A stretch of DNA of 64,000 nucleotides from Deltaproteobacteria bacterium. Lineage in GTDB: Bacteria; Bdellovibrionota_C; UBA2361; JAGFJO01. This document shows, one piece after another, positions 16,999-26,137 of this stretch. The stretch spans positions 1 to 64,000 of the forward strand of contig JAGFJO010000068.1 of NCBI GenBank assembly GCA_024102635.1, given 5' to 3'. Below the pieces are notes generated by a model. The model worked only from the letters and a program-made list of their open reading frames with translations, ran no database searches and was not told the origin of the DNA. A program made the translations under genes and the position numbers. Each line of letters begins with the position of its first letter. Position 1 is the stretch's first letter.

Positions 16999-17316
16999 CT
17001 ATTTGCGGACGCTGCGAAGCTTCTGACGCAGCTTACGAATCTGCTTGCGGTAGCCGCCATCTGCAGAATCGCGAGAGGTTTCACACTGCACCAACTTTTC
17101 AGCGACGATGTTGGCTTTGACACTAGCACACTGCATGCGGAATTTCTCCGCGCAGAACCCTTCGGCTTTATCGTAGGGAGGCAATACATCTCCGTTCTGG
17201 TCGCAAGGATAAATCGCAACACAGACCTCTTCCTGAGCGTAAGCAGGAGCTGCTGTGAGAAACGGTGCTGCGAGCGCCGCCACAAAAACTGCCAAGCTTG
17301 TAAGTGCTGCCTTCAT
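16999..17316 (-). CDS. Small secreted cysteine-containing protein of unknown function
   Basis: 105 residues from ATG 17316, chosen because a classical Sec signal peptide begins there (MKAALTSLAVFVAALAAPF... with cleavage after AYA-Q). The mature ~80 residues contain five Cys (EEVCVAIYPCDQNGD, GFCAEKFRMQCAS, VQCETS) and end in a strongly basic tail. It is likely periplasmic, perhaps disulfide-bonded. An upstream in-frame TTG (17361) is less likely. It is divergent from rpsP. No family recognised. Confidence 0.65.
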   Translation of the reverse strand: MKAALTSLAVFVAALAAPFLTAAPAYAQEEVCVAIYPCDQNGDVLPPYDKAEGFCAEKFRMQCASVKANIVAEKLVQCETSRDSADGGYRKQIRKLRQKLRSVRK

Positions 17317-17509
17317 ATCCGGTTCTACCCTTCGGAGACGTTTGAGAAAGAACAATAGCAAAAACTTCTGTATGTGTAATCAGAGCGTGTAGAGATTTTG
17401 CTTCTCGTTATCGCTAAATACCTGAATATTATCAAAGTACTACGCTACAAATAAGTGTGACAGAGGTTTAAAAGAATCTCTTAGAAACAACTTTAAGGGG
17501 GGCAAGCAT

Positions 17510-17537
17510 TTGTTTTCCAAGCGTATTTTGCTATAAC
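17510..17537 (+). promoter_or_regulatory. Probable rpsP promoter
   Basis: TTGTTT (17510-17515), 16-base spacer, TATAAC (17532-17537). It lies about 50 bases upstream of rpsP, leaving a normal leader with a GGAG ribosome-binding site. Confidence 0.5.
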
Positions 17538-17587
17538 ATGTGGCGTAATTAGTTGAGGCTGAGAAACTATTTTATGGAGCATTACCG

Positions 17588-17941
17588 GTGGCAGTAGCAA
17601 TTCGCCTTTCGCGACTAGGACAGAGAAACAGGCCATTTTACCGTATTGTGGCCACGGACAAAGAGAACAAGCGCGATGGCCGTTTCATCGAGATGGTGGG
17701 AACTTATAATGCCCTTACCAATCCCCCTGCGGTTACTCTAAAAGAAGATCTTGTTAAGAAGTGGCTGGAGAGAGGCGCTCGGCCATCACGGTTAGTTGAA
17801 GATCTAATCAAGAAAAATTTTCCGGGCCTTATTGAGCAGCGCAAAGAGAATAAGATCAAAAAGATTCAGGACCGCCGCAAAGCCCGCAAACAACGTGCAA
17901 AGGCCGCCGGCAAAAGCTCGAAGAAGAGCAAGAAGGCTTAA
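17588..17941 (+). CDS. rpsP: 30S ribosomal protein S16
   Basis: 117 residues starting at GTG 17588 (GGAG about 10 bases upstream). Typical S16 start (AIRLSRLGQRNRPFYRIV) and core (RFIEMVGTYN), followed by a lysine/arginine-rich tail (about 25 residues) longer than in E. coli. It binds 16S rRNA during 30S assembly. It begins the rpsP-trmD-methyltransferase group; rimM, normally between rpsP and trmD, is absent from that place. Confidence 0.96.
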   Translation: MAVAIRLSRLGQRNRPFYRIVATDKENKRDGRFIEMVGTYNALTNPPAVTLKEDLVKKWLERGARPSRLVEDLIKKNFPGLIEQRKENKIKKIQDRRKARKQRAKAAGKSSKKSKKA

Positions 17942-17965
17942 GGAACAGGTGCCGGCCGATAAAGT

Positions 17966-18658
17966 ATGCAAGTCGGCATCCTAACTATTTTTCCCGAAAT
18001 CTTCAGGGGATTCCTTGAGTCCAGCCTGGTAGGAAAGGCCGCTGCCTCAGGCAAGCTGGAGGTTATTCTTTCTAATCTTCGCGATTTCGCCGATCCGCCG
18101 CATTACAAAGTCGATGACACACCTTACGGGGGCGGTGCCGGCATGGTCATGAAGCCCGAGCCGATTGTCAAGGGGGTTGAAGCGATGAAAGTCAGGCTTC
18201 CATTGGCACGCACTATCCTTCTCTCCGCCTCAGGACGGATATTCAATCAAGAGAAAGCGCTGGAGCTAAGCCGCTGCGAGCAGATCATATTTCTTTGCGG
18301 AAGATATGAAGGAATTGATCAACGCGCTATCGATGAGGTTGTAGACGAAGAGATCTCAATCGGTGATTACGTGATGATGGGCGGGGAAATAGCTGCCATG
18401 GCAGTCATTGAGGCTTCCCTGCGTTTGGTAAGTGATGTTCTTGGAAACAGCGCAAGCATCACTGAAGAGAGTTTTGGAATAAAATTTGGCGGCTGCACTT
18501 TATTGGAGGGCTCCCAGTATACGCGCCCGCCGGAATTTCGGGGGAGAAAAGTGCCGGAGGTCCTTTGTTCGGGAAACCACGAGAGGATCTCTAAATGGAG
18601 GCTTGATTCGGCTATTGAGAAAACACGGAGCCATAGACCTGACCTTTTGAAGGAGTAA
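17966..18658 (+). CDS. trmD: tRNA (guanine-N1)-methyltransferase TrmD
   Basis: 230 residues, SPOUT-class knotted methyltransferase that makes m1G37 in tRNA. Family landmarks: MQVGILTIFPEIF start, DDTPYGGGAGMVMKPEP loop, FLCGRYEGIDQR and the knot SIGDYVMMGGE. Starts 24 bases after rpsP. Confidence 0.97.
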   Translation: MQVGILTIFPEIFRGFLESSLVGKAAASGKLEVILSNLRDFADPPHYKVDDTPYGGGAGMVMKPEPIVKGVEAMKVRLPLARTILLSASGRIFNQEKALELSRCEQIIFLCGRYEGIDQRAIDEVVDEEISIGDYVMMGGEIAAMAVIEASLRLVSDVLGNSASITEESFGIKFGGCTLLEGSQYTRPPEFRGRKVPEVLCSGNHERISKWRLDSAIEKTRSHRPDLLKE

Positions 18659-18710
18659 TCCAAGTGAGAATTAGTACAGGTTACTGCCTGATTATGGGGA
18701 AGCGGCCGGG

Positions 18711-19280
18711 ATGAGTTCGAGCGGCCCTCAACTTTACATCGCACTGCTTCATGACCAGATGGTCGACAAGCAGGGAGATCTCGTAACGACATCCATTACA
18801 CTGATAGATGTCCACGATATAGCCCGCAGCTCGCGAACGTACGGGGTCAAAAGTACCTTTGTGGCCCATCCCTCGAGCGCTTTAAGGAAGCTTTCCCGCA
18901 CCTTGAAGGGTCATTGGGAAGAGGGTTTTGGGGCCGAATACAACCCGAACCGCAAGGAAGCCCTCTCCATAATTGAAATAGTGACGGATCTCGATGAGGC
19001 AGTTCAGAAAATAGACTTTGCGCACGGAAAGCTCCCTAAGCTGATCGCCACCTCTGCCCGGACCGGGCCGCAGCGCCATTCATTCGAGACGCTCAGGCAG
19101 GTTCTTCACACTTCGTCAGACCCATACCTTTTGATGCTCGGCACCGGATGGGGCATGAGCGAGAAGCTGCTTGAACGGGCTGATTTTTTTCTTGAGCCTA
19201 TTGTGGGACCGACCGCCTACAATCACCTCTCAGTGCGGTCCGCCTGCGCTATCATGCTTGATCGCCTGCTACGGCCCTAG
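18711..19280 (+). CDS. SAM-dependent RNA methyltransferase (PF09936-like, SPOUT)
   Basis: 189 residues. The family is known mainly from its position behind trmD in deltaproteobacteria and related lineages. Visible landmarks: LYIALLHDQMVDKQGDLVTTSIT at the N-terminus, the HPSSALRKLS region, and LLMLGTGWGMSEKLL near the C-terminus, where a SPOUT SAM-binding knot is expected. Methylation target unknown. It lies 52 bases after trmD; rplS, often next in other genomes, does not follow. Confidence 0.8.
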   Translation: MSSSGPQLYIALLHDQMVDKQGDLVTTSITLIDVHDIARSSRTYGVKSTFVAHPSSALRKLSRTLKGHWEEGFGAEYNPNRKEALSIIEIVTDLDEAVQKIDFAHGKLPKLIATSARTGPQRHSFETLRQVLHTSSDPYLLMLGTGWGMSEKLLERADFFLEPIVGPTAYNHLSVRSACAIMLDRLLRP

Positions 19281-19748
19281 CCTCAGAATAAATCGTGTCA
19301 TGACGCCATGTTATTCGGTTAATTTTTTATAATTAATCTGGATCAGGTGCCCTCTTATCAAGGACTAGTGGATAGACAACTGGGCACGGGTAGAAGAAAG
19401 GCTTTCCAGCACTGGACAAATCTCAAACGACGATATTTGTGAAGTGCTGGCGGCGGCTAGATCAGGTTCTGAATGTTTTTTCCGAGGTTACGAGCAACAA
19501 GCAACGTTTTTGATGGGTATCTTGGAAAAGTTAGTTCACTTGAGTATTTTGCCGATCGGTTCACCCCATTTCTCTCAGGTTTTTTAAGGTTATATGCACG
19601 GCAAAAGAAAGAGAAAGAAAACTTTTTCACGGTGGGGGCGAGATTCAATAAGTCTAAGGGCTTCTTGATTCTCGCTTCCAAACGAACAGTATTCATCGGC
19701 TGGCCCCGCCCACTTCGCCTTTCTCCTCTTCCAATCTAATAATTGTCA
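19281..19748. other. 468-base convergent intergenic region
   Basis: No convincing gene. Short frames on both strands at about 19457-19739 have no ribosome-binding site and no family likeness. The notable content is the long hairpin at 19406-19450, listed separately. Confidence 0.4.
19406..19450. ncRNA. Long stable hairpin, candidate small RNA or terminator
   Basis: CCAGCACT gg ACAAAT (19406-19421) pairs with ATTTGT ga AGTGCTGG (19435-19450): 14 base pairs with a symmetric 2x2 internal loop and a 13-base apical loop. It lies 126 bases after the RNA methyltransferase gene, in a 468-base convergent gap. No T-run follows directly. Could be part of a small RNA; strand unknown. Confidence 0.4.
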
Positions 19749-20558
19749 TCACAATACAAGCACAAAAACACCCAGCACAATCCTGTAAAGCGCAAACGGC
19801 ATAAAGGTGTGCGTTGATAAGATTCGAAGCAGAACCTTTATGGAGAGAATACCGAAAACACACGAGACAAAAAACCCAAGCGCAAAGAACTTTAGATCCT
19901 CCGCTCCCAGAAGCGAAAGGTTCTTTATAAGATCATAGATAACCGCTGCGGAGAGCACGGGAACTGCTAGAATAAATGAAAATTCCGCAGCAACCTTGCG
20001 ATGAAATCCTGCCACAAGCCCGCCTATGATCGTAGCTCCCGAGCGTGATACTCCGGGCCAAAGCGCGAATACCTGGGCTAAGCCTACCAAGAAAGCCTCC
20101 AAAAATGTTATCTCATCCAGCGTATTACGGCGCGATGATGCGCGCGGCCTGTCGGCAACAAGCATTATGATCGCTCCGGCAATAAGTCCGATAGAAACAG
20201 TGAAGGGGCTAAATAGGTATTCTTTTATGTAGCGATGGGAAACTAGCCCGACTGCCATTACGGGAAAGGCTGCAACCGCAAGCTTGCCGATTCCACTAAA
20301 CCCGCGAAAACCAGCGCCAAAAGACTGCTTTGAGGAGAAGTCAAAGAGCCCTAGAAAGTACCGCCAGTAAAGCATCACTACCGCCAGCACCGTCCCACCC
20401 TGTATGAAGATCTCAAAGGTGTTCGCCTTCGCGCCGGTAAATCCCATGCTGTGACCGGCAATTATTAGATGGCCTGTACTTGATACGGGGATAAATTCGG
20501 TAATGCCTTGTATTATCCCTAGTATAACCGCAATAAGGTTTTGGTCGGAGCTCTCCAT
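19749..20558 (-). CDS. uppP: Undecaprenyl-diphosphatase
   Basis: 269 residues, polytopic BacA-type enzyme that dephosphorylates undecaprenyl pyrophosphate to recycle the lipid carrier for peptidoglycan and O-antigen. N-terminal motif GIIQGITEFIPVSSTGHL and the second motif LWPGVSRSGATIIGG are both intact. A role in supporting the glycan-export genes of this window is inference. The start is ATG 20558 with GGAA just upstream. Confidence 0.95.
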   Translation of the reverse strand: MESSDQNLIAVILGIIQGITEFIPVSSTGHLIIAGHSMGFTGAKANTFEIFIQGGTVLAVVMLYWRYFLGLFDFSSKQSFGAGFRGFSGIGKLAVAAFPVMAVGLVSHRYIKEYLFSPFTVSIGLIAGAIIMLVADRPRASSRRNTLDEITFLEAFLVGLAQVFALWPGVSRSGATIIGGLVAGFHRKVAAEFSFILAVPVLSAAVIYDLIKNLSLLGAEDLKFFALGFFVSCVFGILSIKVLLRILSTHTFMPFALYRIVLGVFVLVL

Positions 20559-20762
20559 AGTTCCGCTATGCTAGCGCTCCGTGGGCGGGGTAACAAGGTG
20601 GGGAGTGGCGGGAGGTCCTGATCCTGACCGTGCTCCTTGTCAGGTTTGGGGTATCTTAGCTCTTTGTTTAATTATCTGCCCCATGCCTCGACGTTATTCC
20701 AATTGGCCAACACTTCTTGTCGAAACTTTGAGTCCTGAACCTTGCCGAAGAATTGGGCTTAT

Positions 20763-21752
20763 TTACGGAAACTGCAACAAGGGTCTTACCATCTCGCCGT
20801 CACTAGAATCGAACCGGAACTTCCGCTGCAGCGGCTTCGATACAGGTCCTGAGGAGAAAAAGCCTTGCCACTTTGCAGCCCAAAGAAAAACTATACAGCC
20901 CCGTTCAGCAGCCTTTCTCCGCCATTCCGCCACTCTCTCCCAATCTGCTGGCTGAATATCGCCAAGCGAGACCCCCGAACCGTCAAGGAAGTCGACATCC
21001 TGCCCGTCGCCGTTTGCGACACAAGGAGGAGGCTCTGCCGGCAGCCCTTTCTTGTAGCCGTGGAATTCATTGTAGACGCCGGCGGGCCGGCTCCAAACCT
21101 GCTTGCGCATCCATTTATTATGGACCCGATTGCGTGAGATCGGACCGCTCCATTCAGATCTTAGCACTCCGTATAAGTTTTCCCATGCATCGCTCGAGTA
21201 ATTATCTTCCAGCCCCGTGGAGAGTATAAAATTTCCGGTACCGGCGTGCCGTTCGACCAACTTACGGATACTTTTAACTCGCTTTCTTAGTGTTCGCTCA
21301 AGCCAGCGCGGCATTCGCTCGAGAAGCATATTGTACTCTTCAATAGATGCCTCGGGTAAAAGATCAAATCTATCTAAGTTCTCCATACGCCTGCCGGCTT
21401 CATTCGAGAAGTGGATTTGCGTCAGATGGCGCTTGCCGCCAGCAGCAGTAACATCCCAGAATTTTTCAAGGCATCTATTGTTGCGGCCGAATGTATTGTA
21501 AAGGATCGCGATTGCAGGCTTCGCTGAGTGGCTAATGGCCCTCAGAAAGTTTCTGCAGACCTTACCCTGAAAGGCGTTTGATTGAATAGCAAATGCGCTT
21601 ATTCCCAGCCATGGGCCGTCTCGATGAGTGGAAAGGCCCCTCTCTTGCGCATTGACGCGCCAGGCTGAACACCATAAAACCAAGAACGCGGCTAGCGAAA
21701 TAAAGTAAGGGATGTATGTCGGATTCCTTAGGAACGACAGCAATGCATTCAT
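20763..21752 (-). CDS. Membrane-anchored protein of unknown function
   Basis: 329 residues. One N-terminal hydrophobic segment (about residues 13-33, FISLAAFLVLWCSAW) acts as an uncleaved anchor or signal; the rest is soluble and rich in Trp, Arg and Asn (PRWLERTLRKRVK, DAWENLYGVLRSEW, RNRVHNKWMRKQVW). FILSTGLEDNYSS has the look of a strand-loop in a TIM-barrel sugar hydrolase, but I cannot place it in a family. It lies between uppP and malic enzyme on the same strand but 163-204 bases from each, so it is probably its own unit. Confidence 0.6.
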   Translation of the reverse strand: MNALLSFLRNPTYIPYFISLAAFLVLWCSAWRVNAQERGLSTHRDGPWLGISAFAIQSNAFQGKVCRNFLRAISHSAKPAIAILYNTFGRNNRCLEKFWDVTAAGGKRHLTQIHFSNEAGRRMENLDRFDLLPEASIEEYNMLLERMPRWLERTLRKRVKSIRKLVERHAGTGNFILSTGLEDNYSSDAWENLYGVLRSEWSGPISRNRVHNKWMRKQVWSRPAGVYNEFHGYKKGLPAEPPPCVANGDGQDVDFLDGSGVSLGDIQPADWERVAEWRRKAAERGCIVFLWAAKWQGFFSSGPVSKPLQRKFRFDSSDGEMVRPLLQFP

Positions 21753-21915
21753 CTATAAAAACCGCAAAACTAGACCGAAAAAAACCGTATGATCTAGTTT
21801 ACTACAGCATGATAGCGGTCAAACACCCAAAGGTGGCTTTGGTAGAATGGCTCTTCTGGAAAAAGCGGCGAAATTGCCTTAGTTTTTGCGAAATTTGTGC
21901 GGCAACCAGGTCTAA

Positions 21916-23364
21916 TTATACCGGCACCCTGTGAAGATTCTCCTGCACCGCCACCTCCTTGACCCGCTCGGCAACACGTGAAGCAACGTCTACCTTGAAA
22001 ATGTTGGGAATGATGTAGTCCTCTCTGAGGTCGCTCGGACCAACGCATTCAGAGATAGCATAAGCGGCGGCGATCTTCATGCCGGAGGTGATTTTACGTG
22101 CCCGGCACTCGAGAGCGCCTTTGAAGATACCGGGGAAGCATAGCACATTGTTAACTTGGTTGGCGTAGTCCGATCTTCCAGTAGCGATGATTCTAGCGAG
22201 CCCCTGCACCTCCCCCGGTAGAATTTCCGGAACGGGATTAGCAAGCGCGAAAACGATCGGATCTTTTGCCATCGATTGCACCATCGGAGGCGTAAGCATG
22301 CCGGGCTTGGAGACCCCGAGAAATACATCTGCGCCTCTGACCGCATCAGTTAATATCCCCTTTTTGCCCTCAATGTTTGTAACCTCCGCAAGCTCCTGCT
22401 TCACACTGTTCATATTTTCGGAGCGCCCTTTATAGATGATTCCTGTAGTATCGCATGCAATCACATTGCGAACACCCGCAAGCATCATAAGCTTGGTGCA
22501 GGCCACCCCACTGGCTCCAAAACCATTCACCGCAACTGTAATGTCTTCAAGCTTCTTGCCCACAATCTTAAGCGCATTCAGCAGCCCGGCGAGCACGACC
22601 ACAGCGGTACCGTGCTGGTCGTCATGAAAGATCGGAATATCCAGATCCTCCTGCAGCCGTCTTTCAATCTCGAAGCATCTCGGCGATGAGATATCCTCAA
22701 GATTGATCCCTCCAAAGACTCCGCTGATGTTTTTTACGACCGAAATTATCTCTTCGGTGTCCTGGGATTCAATGCAGATCGGGAAAGCCTCAACTCCGGC
22801 GAACTGCTTAAAGAGCATCGCCTTACCTTCCATTACGGGCAACGCCGCCATCGAGCCGATATTTCCGAGCCCTAGTACCGCGCTGCCGTCTGTAACCACC
22901 GCCACGCAGTTCCCTTTAATGGTGTAGTTGTAAGCGCTATCCGGATCGCGGTGGATAAGGTCACACACTCTTGCTACTCCGGGAGTGTACGCTCGGGAGA
23001 GTTCGTCGGTAGTTTTGAGGATCGCCTTAGAGTCCACCGTTAGTTTACCTCCCCGGTGCATCTCGAGCGTGTCATCCTGCCAAGAGATTAGCTGGATTCG
23101 CTCCATTCCTTTTAGCAGCTCTATTATCCCGGCCGAGTGTTCGTCGCTTTTACAGGCGATAGTCACATCACGCACAGTATGATCGAAATCGCTCGAGATA
23201 AGTGTTACCTCTGCCAGAGAGGCTCCCGCATTGGCGAGCTGCTGAGTAATGCGCGCAAACCCGCCCGGACGATTTTCAATCTCTAGCCGCACCGTAACCG
23301 AGAATCCAGCTGACGGCTTATCTCTGCATTCTTGTTTATTTAGATCTGTCATGACACCGTACAC
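21916..23364 (-). CDS. NAD-type malic enzyme with N-terminal ACT domain
   Basis: 482 residues from GTG 23364, or 478 from ATG 23352; the AGGTGG close to the GTG makes the choice open. An ACT domain (about residues 22-90, RLEIENRPGGFARITQQLANA) precedes the malic core with KGNCVAVVTDGSAVLGLGN, the metal-binding DIPIFHDDQHGTA and the NAD-binding VNGFGASGVACTKLM. It converts malate to pyruvate and CO2. The ACT domain suggests allosteric control by an amino acid, known for this subfamily only in outline. Single gene. Confidence 0.92.
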   Translation of the reverse strand: MYGVMTDLNKQECRDKPSAGFSVTVRLEIENRPGGFARITQQLANAGASLAEVTLISSDFDHTVRDVTIACKSDEHSAGIIELLKGMERIQLISWQDDTLEMHRGGKLTVDSKAILKTTDELSRAYTPGVARVCDLIHRDPDSAYNYTIKGNCVAVVTDGSAVLGLGNIGSMAALPVMEGKAMLFKQFAGVEAFPICIESQDTEEIISVVKNISGVFGGINLEDISSPRCFEIERRLQEDLDIPIFHDDQHGTAVVVLAGLLNALKIVGKKLEDITVAVNGFGASGVACTKLMMLAGVRNVIACDTTGIIYKGRSENMNSVKQELAEVTNIEGKKGILTDAVRGADVFLGVSKPGMLTPPMVQSMAKDPIVFALANPVPEILPGEVQGLARIIATGRSDYANQVNNVLCFPGIFKGALECRARKITSGMKIAAAYAISECVGPSDLREDYIIPNIFKVDVASRVAERVKEVAVQENLHRVPV

Positions 23365-23636
23365 TGACCACCTGTCTCCCCATATATCCCGACGGGTGAC
23401 GCATCCACCATGTGCTCGTATCAGCTCAAAGGCTGCGCTCTAGAGCTAAGGCGGCCAAAAAGAATCAGACATTCTCTCAAAAATATTGAAAATTACAAGG
23501 GAAGTGCCTATCCGTTCAGCTCCGGGGGATAAGTGCTGCTAATAGTGGGACAAATGCAGGTCCATTTTTACAGTTTGACTAAACCGCTAGTTAACATCAT
23601 CAGTTATTCTGCGAAAAGGCACCCCAAGAATTAAGG

Positions 23637-25328
23637 CTAATCCGCCGGTTTTGGCGATGCCTTCATTAGCAAAACGTGCCTGCCCGGCTTTTCGATCGAG
23701 TTCGGAGAGCGCAAAATATCGTCATCGGAGATGAGATAATCCTTACGTAGCTCATCTAGTTTACTGGCGTATGTGATCAGATAAAACTCCTCTTTGGGGA
23801 CACTTACTTCAAGCCGCTTAATTTGCCGCCCGCTATACATACTTAGTCCATAGTATTCATATCCATAAGAGTATAGCTTTCCGTCTGCATCAACACGCGC
23901 CGCGACCGCAGACGCTAAGCTGCGCGTCGATAGAGCATTATTAAAGTGCGGAAATATTACCGCCCCGCCACATAAGTAAACAGTAAAACAGCCCGCAACG
24001 ATCAACTTGACTACTTTGAGCGGCTCCTCACAGCGCTTTGCGGCCAGCGAAAATATAAAAGCCGAGAGGAACGATCCCCAAATTGCCGCCAGCACTACAA
24101 CATCTGAATAAATCAGCAATTCCCGAAGATTCCCACTAATAAATTGAAGTTCGTCATTCTTGGTGCTTGACGCATGATGGATGAAGTAACGATCCCACTC
24201 TCCAAGTAAAAGCACGTACGCAACTATTAGCAGGACTAATAAAACACTCACGGCGGTCTCTGACGACTTCTTGAACCACTTAAGTGAGAAACCGTGAAGC
24301 TGGACCACAAGGTGCGCCAGGAAGAATGACAGGAATGGATAGATCGGGAGCAGATAAACACTCCTCTTGCTGGCAGGAATGGAAAAAAACGCAATGAACA
24401 AGACACAGGTCAAAGCAGAAAACTGTTGCAGCGGAGAGCGCGATAAAAAGCTCTTTTTCCAAGCCGCAGGGCCCGCCGCCACTACTGTCTTAATCTTTAA
24501 TAGTATCGGCCAGAGCAAAAAGAGGCTCCACGGCATGAACCCGAGAGGAATGGTGGCGAGAAGATAGGCCGCGCTGTGCTCATGCGGCTCATCCGGTGAA
24601 TCGCTCAAAAAGCGGCCGACATTCTCCTCGTAAAACTTATCAAAAAAATTTTCGCCTCCATCGTAGTAAGCAAGAACATACCAAATAGAGCTTAGCAGCA
24701 TAATCGGCACAAAGGCCTTAACGCCTGCAAATAACACCCTGGGCAACGGCTCTTTTCGCAGCAGGGCGTAAAGAAAAATAATCAAGGCCGGAAGGACTAT
24801 TGCGACCGGTCCTTTGGCCATAACTGCCAAAGTAAGTAATATAACAGCCGAAAACGAGATCCCTTTAAATCCCCTCTCCTGCCAAACAAATAGCGACACT
24901 AGTCCGGCGGCCATACATGTGGAAAGCAGCATATCAACCCGGCATGAAGTGCCGGTTCTAAGCCACTCGATACTTGTAAGAAGGATAATCACTGAAACGG
25001 CCGCAATCTCCTTTGAAGTGCGCCTTGCAAGGAAGAGCAACATGGCGGCAGCGAATACCAAAGAGGCAATGGCCGAGGGAAAGCGCGCTATAAAAGCAGT
25101 GAGGTCTCCGCTTACTGTGGCTGTTGCGGCTATTAACCAGTGAAGCAGCGGCGGTTTCGAAGGAATTACTCCACCATAGCCGGGCGGCAGAACCCAATCG
25201 CCGGTACGCAATATATTTGCAGCGACCAGGGCCTCACGCCCCTCGCCCCGTGTAGCGATATCACGGCCGGAGATCGCTCCCAAATAAAGGAGCCCGGCGC
25301 AAAGAAGCACTACCGAAAATATTCTCAT
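23637..25328 (-). CDS. ArnT-like GT39 membrane glycosyltransferase
   Basis: 563 residues from ATG 25328 (an upstream TTG at 25385 would add 19 non-hydrophobic residues). First helix followed by the periplasmic loop RDIATRGEGREALVA, GDWVLPPGYGGV and SKPPLLHWLIA, the hallmark order of ArnT/GT39 lipid-linked sugar transferases. About 11-12 membrane helices and a soluble C-terminal periplasmic domain of ~100 residues. It probably decorates lipid A or another cell-envelope glycan. It lies 122 bases after phoU on the same strand, so Pho-linked expression is possible but not shown. Confidence 0.85.
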   Translation of the reverse strand: MRIFSVVLLCAGLLYLGAISGRDIATRGEGREALVAANILRTGDWVLPPGYGGVIPSKPPLLHWLIAATATVSGDLTAFIARFPSAIASLVFAAAMLLFLARRTSKEIAAVSVIILLTSIEWLRTGTSCRVDMLLSTCMAAGLVSLFVWQERGFKGISFSAVILLTLAVMAKGPVAIVLPALIIFLYALLRKEPLPRVLFAGVKAFVPIMLLSSIWYVLAYYDGGENFFDKFYEENVGRFLSDSPDEPHEHSAAYLLATIPLGFMPWSLFLLWPILLKIKTVVAAGPAAWKKSFLSRSPLQQFSALTCVLFIAFFSIPASKRSVYLLPIYPFLSFFLAHLVVQLHGFSLKWFKKSSETAVSVLLVLLIVAYVLLLGEWDRYFIHHASSTKNDELQFISGNLRELLIYSDVVVLAAIWGSFLSAFIFSLAAKRCEEPLKVVKLIVAGCFTVYLCGGAVIFPHFNNALSTRSLASAVAARVDADGKLYSYGYEYYGLSMYSGRQIKRLEVSVPKEEFYLITYASKLDELRKDYLISDDDILRSPNSIEKPGRHVLLMKASPKPAD

Positions 25329-25450
25329 GGTTCCGGGCGCAAAATAAGCTCTGATATCACTACTGCGGAACGGGCTGGGGCGCAAGACTAGCGCCTTGGC
25401 CTTACTGTCACTGCCAGAAACGGATTAATTGAAGCTGGTTCCTAGCAGTC

Positions 25451-26128
25451 TTAAACTGGAGCTTGGCAAAGTTCGGCAACCCTATGGCGTACGATCTCGC
25501 CATCCACCATATATATAACGTCTTCGGCTATGTTGGTGGCGTGATCCGCCACCCGTTCCAGATTGCGCGATACTGAGATAAAAAGCATCAATGATTGTAC
25601 ATCTTCCGGATTATGGCGCATGCTTTCAAGCACCTGCTTATGAATCTGTTTATTGAACTCATCGATGCGATCATCGGAGGCGCACACCTCCTGCGCCTGC
25701 TGAACATCGAGATGAACCAAGGCCTGAAGACTCTTTCTCAGCATTTGACGAACGCCATGTGCCATCTCCTCAAAAGGAAGCTCCTCCTTGACGGGCTTGA
25801 GCTGAGAGAGAGAAACGGCACGATCCGCTATATTCACGGCTAGGTCGCCGATCCGCTCAAGGTCATTATTTATCTTAAGCGCGGCGATGATGAGCCGGAG
25901 ATCAATAGCGACCGGTTGATGAAGCGCCAAAATTTTCAGGCAATCCTCTTCGACCTCTACTTCGATAGAATCGATCTCATGATCCATCTTGATCACACTC
26001 TCGGCTAGGGTGCGGTCACGCTTTTCTACCGATCTGACCGCCTTGAAAAGAGAATCTTCCACGATGGAGCTTAGATTCAAGATCTTACGTTTCAAACGAT
26101 CAACTTCTCGCTCAAGATGTTTGGTCAT
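25451..26128 (-). CDS. phoU: Phosphate uptake regulator PhoU
   Basis: 225 residues with two PhoU three-helix repeats; metal-binding type motifs INNDLERIGDLAVNIAD (repeat 1) and SRNLERVADHATNIAED (repeat 2). It signals between the Pst transporter and PhoR, repressing the Pho regulon when phosphate is plentiful. It starts 9 bases after pstB. Confidence 0.96.
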   Translation of the reverse strand: MTKHLEREVDRLKRKILNLSSIVEDSLFKAVRSVEKRDRTLAESVIKMDHEIDSIEVEVEEDCLKILALHQPVAIDLRLIIAALKINNDLERIGDLAVNIADRAVSLSQLKPVKEELPFEEMAHGVRQMLRKSLQALVHLDVQQAQEVCASDDRIDEFNKQIHKQVLESMRHNPEDVQSLMLFISVSRNLERVADHATNIAEDVIYMVDGEIVRHRVAELCQAPV

Positions 26129-26137
26129 GGCTGCTCC

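Noticed and set aside
19457..19739. Overlapping 79-88 codon frames on both strands
   Set aside because: No ribosome-binding site, no family likeness, and the two frames shadow each other in an AT-rich gap.
20580..20660. Possible SRP RNA (GGTGGGGAG stretch and GGTCCTGATCCTGACC)
   Set aside because: The essential GGAAG/AGCAG symmetric-loop signature of SRP domain IV is absent on both strands.
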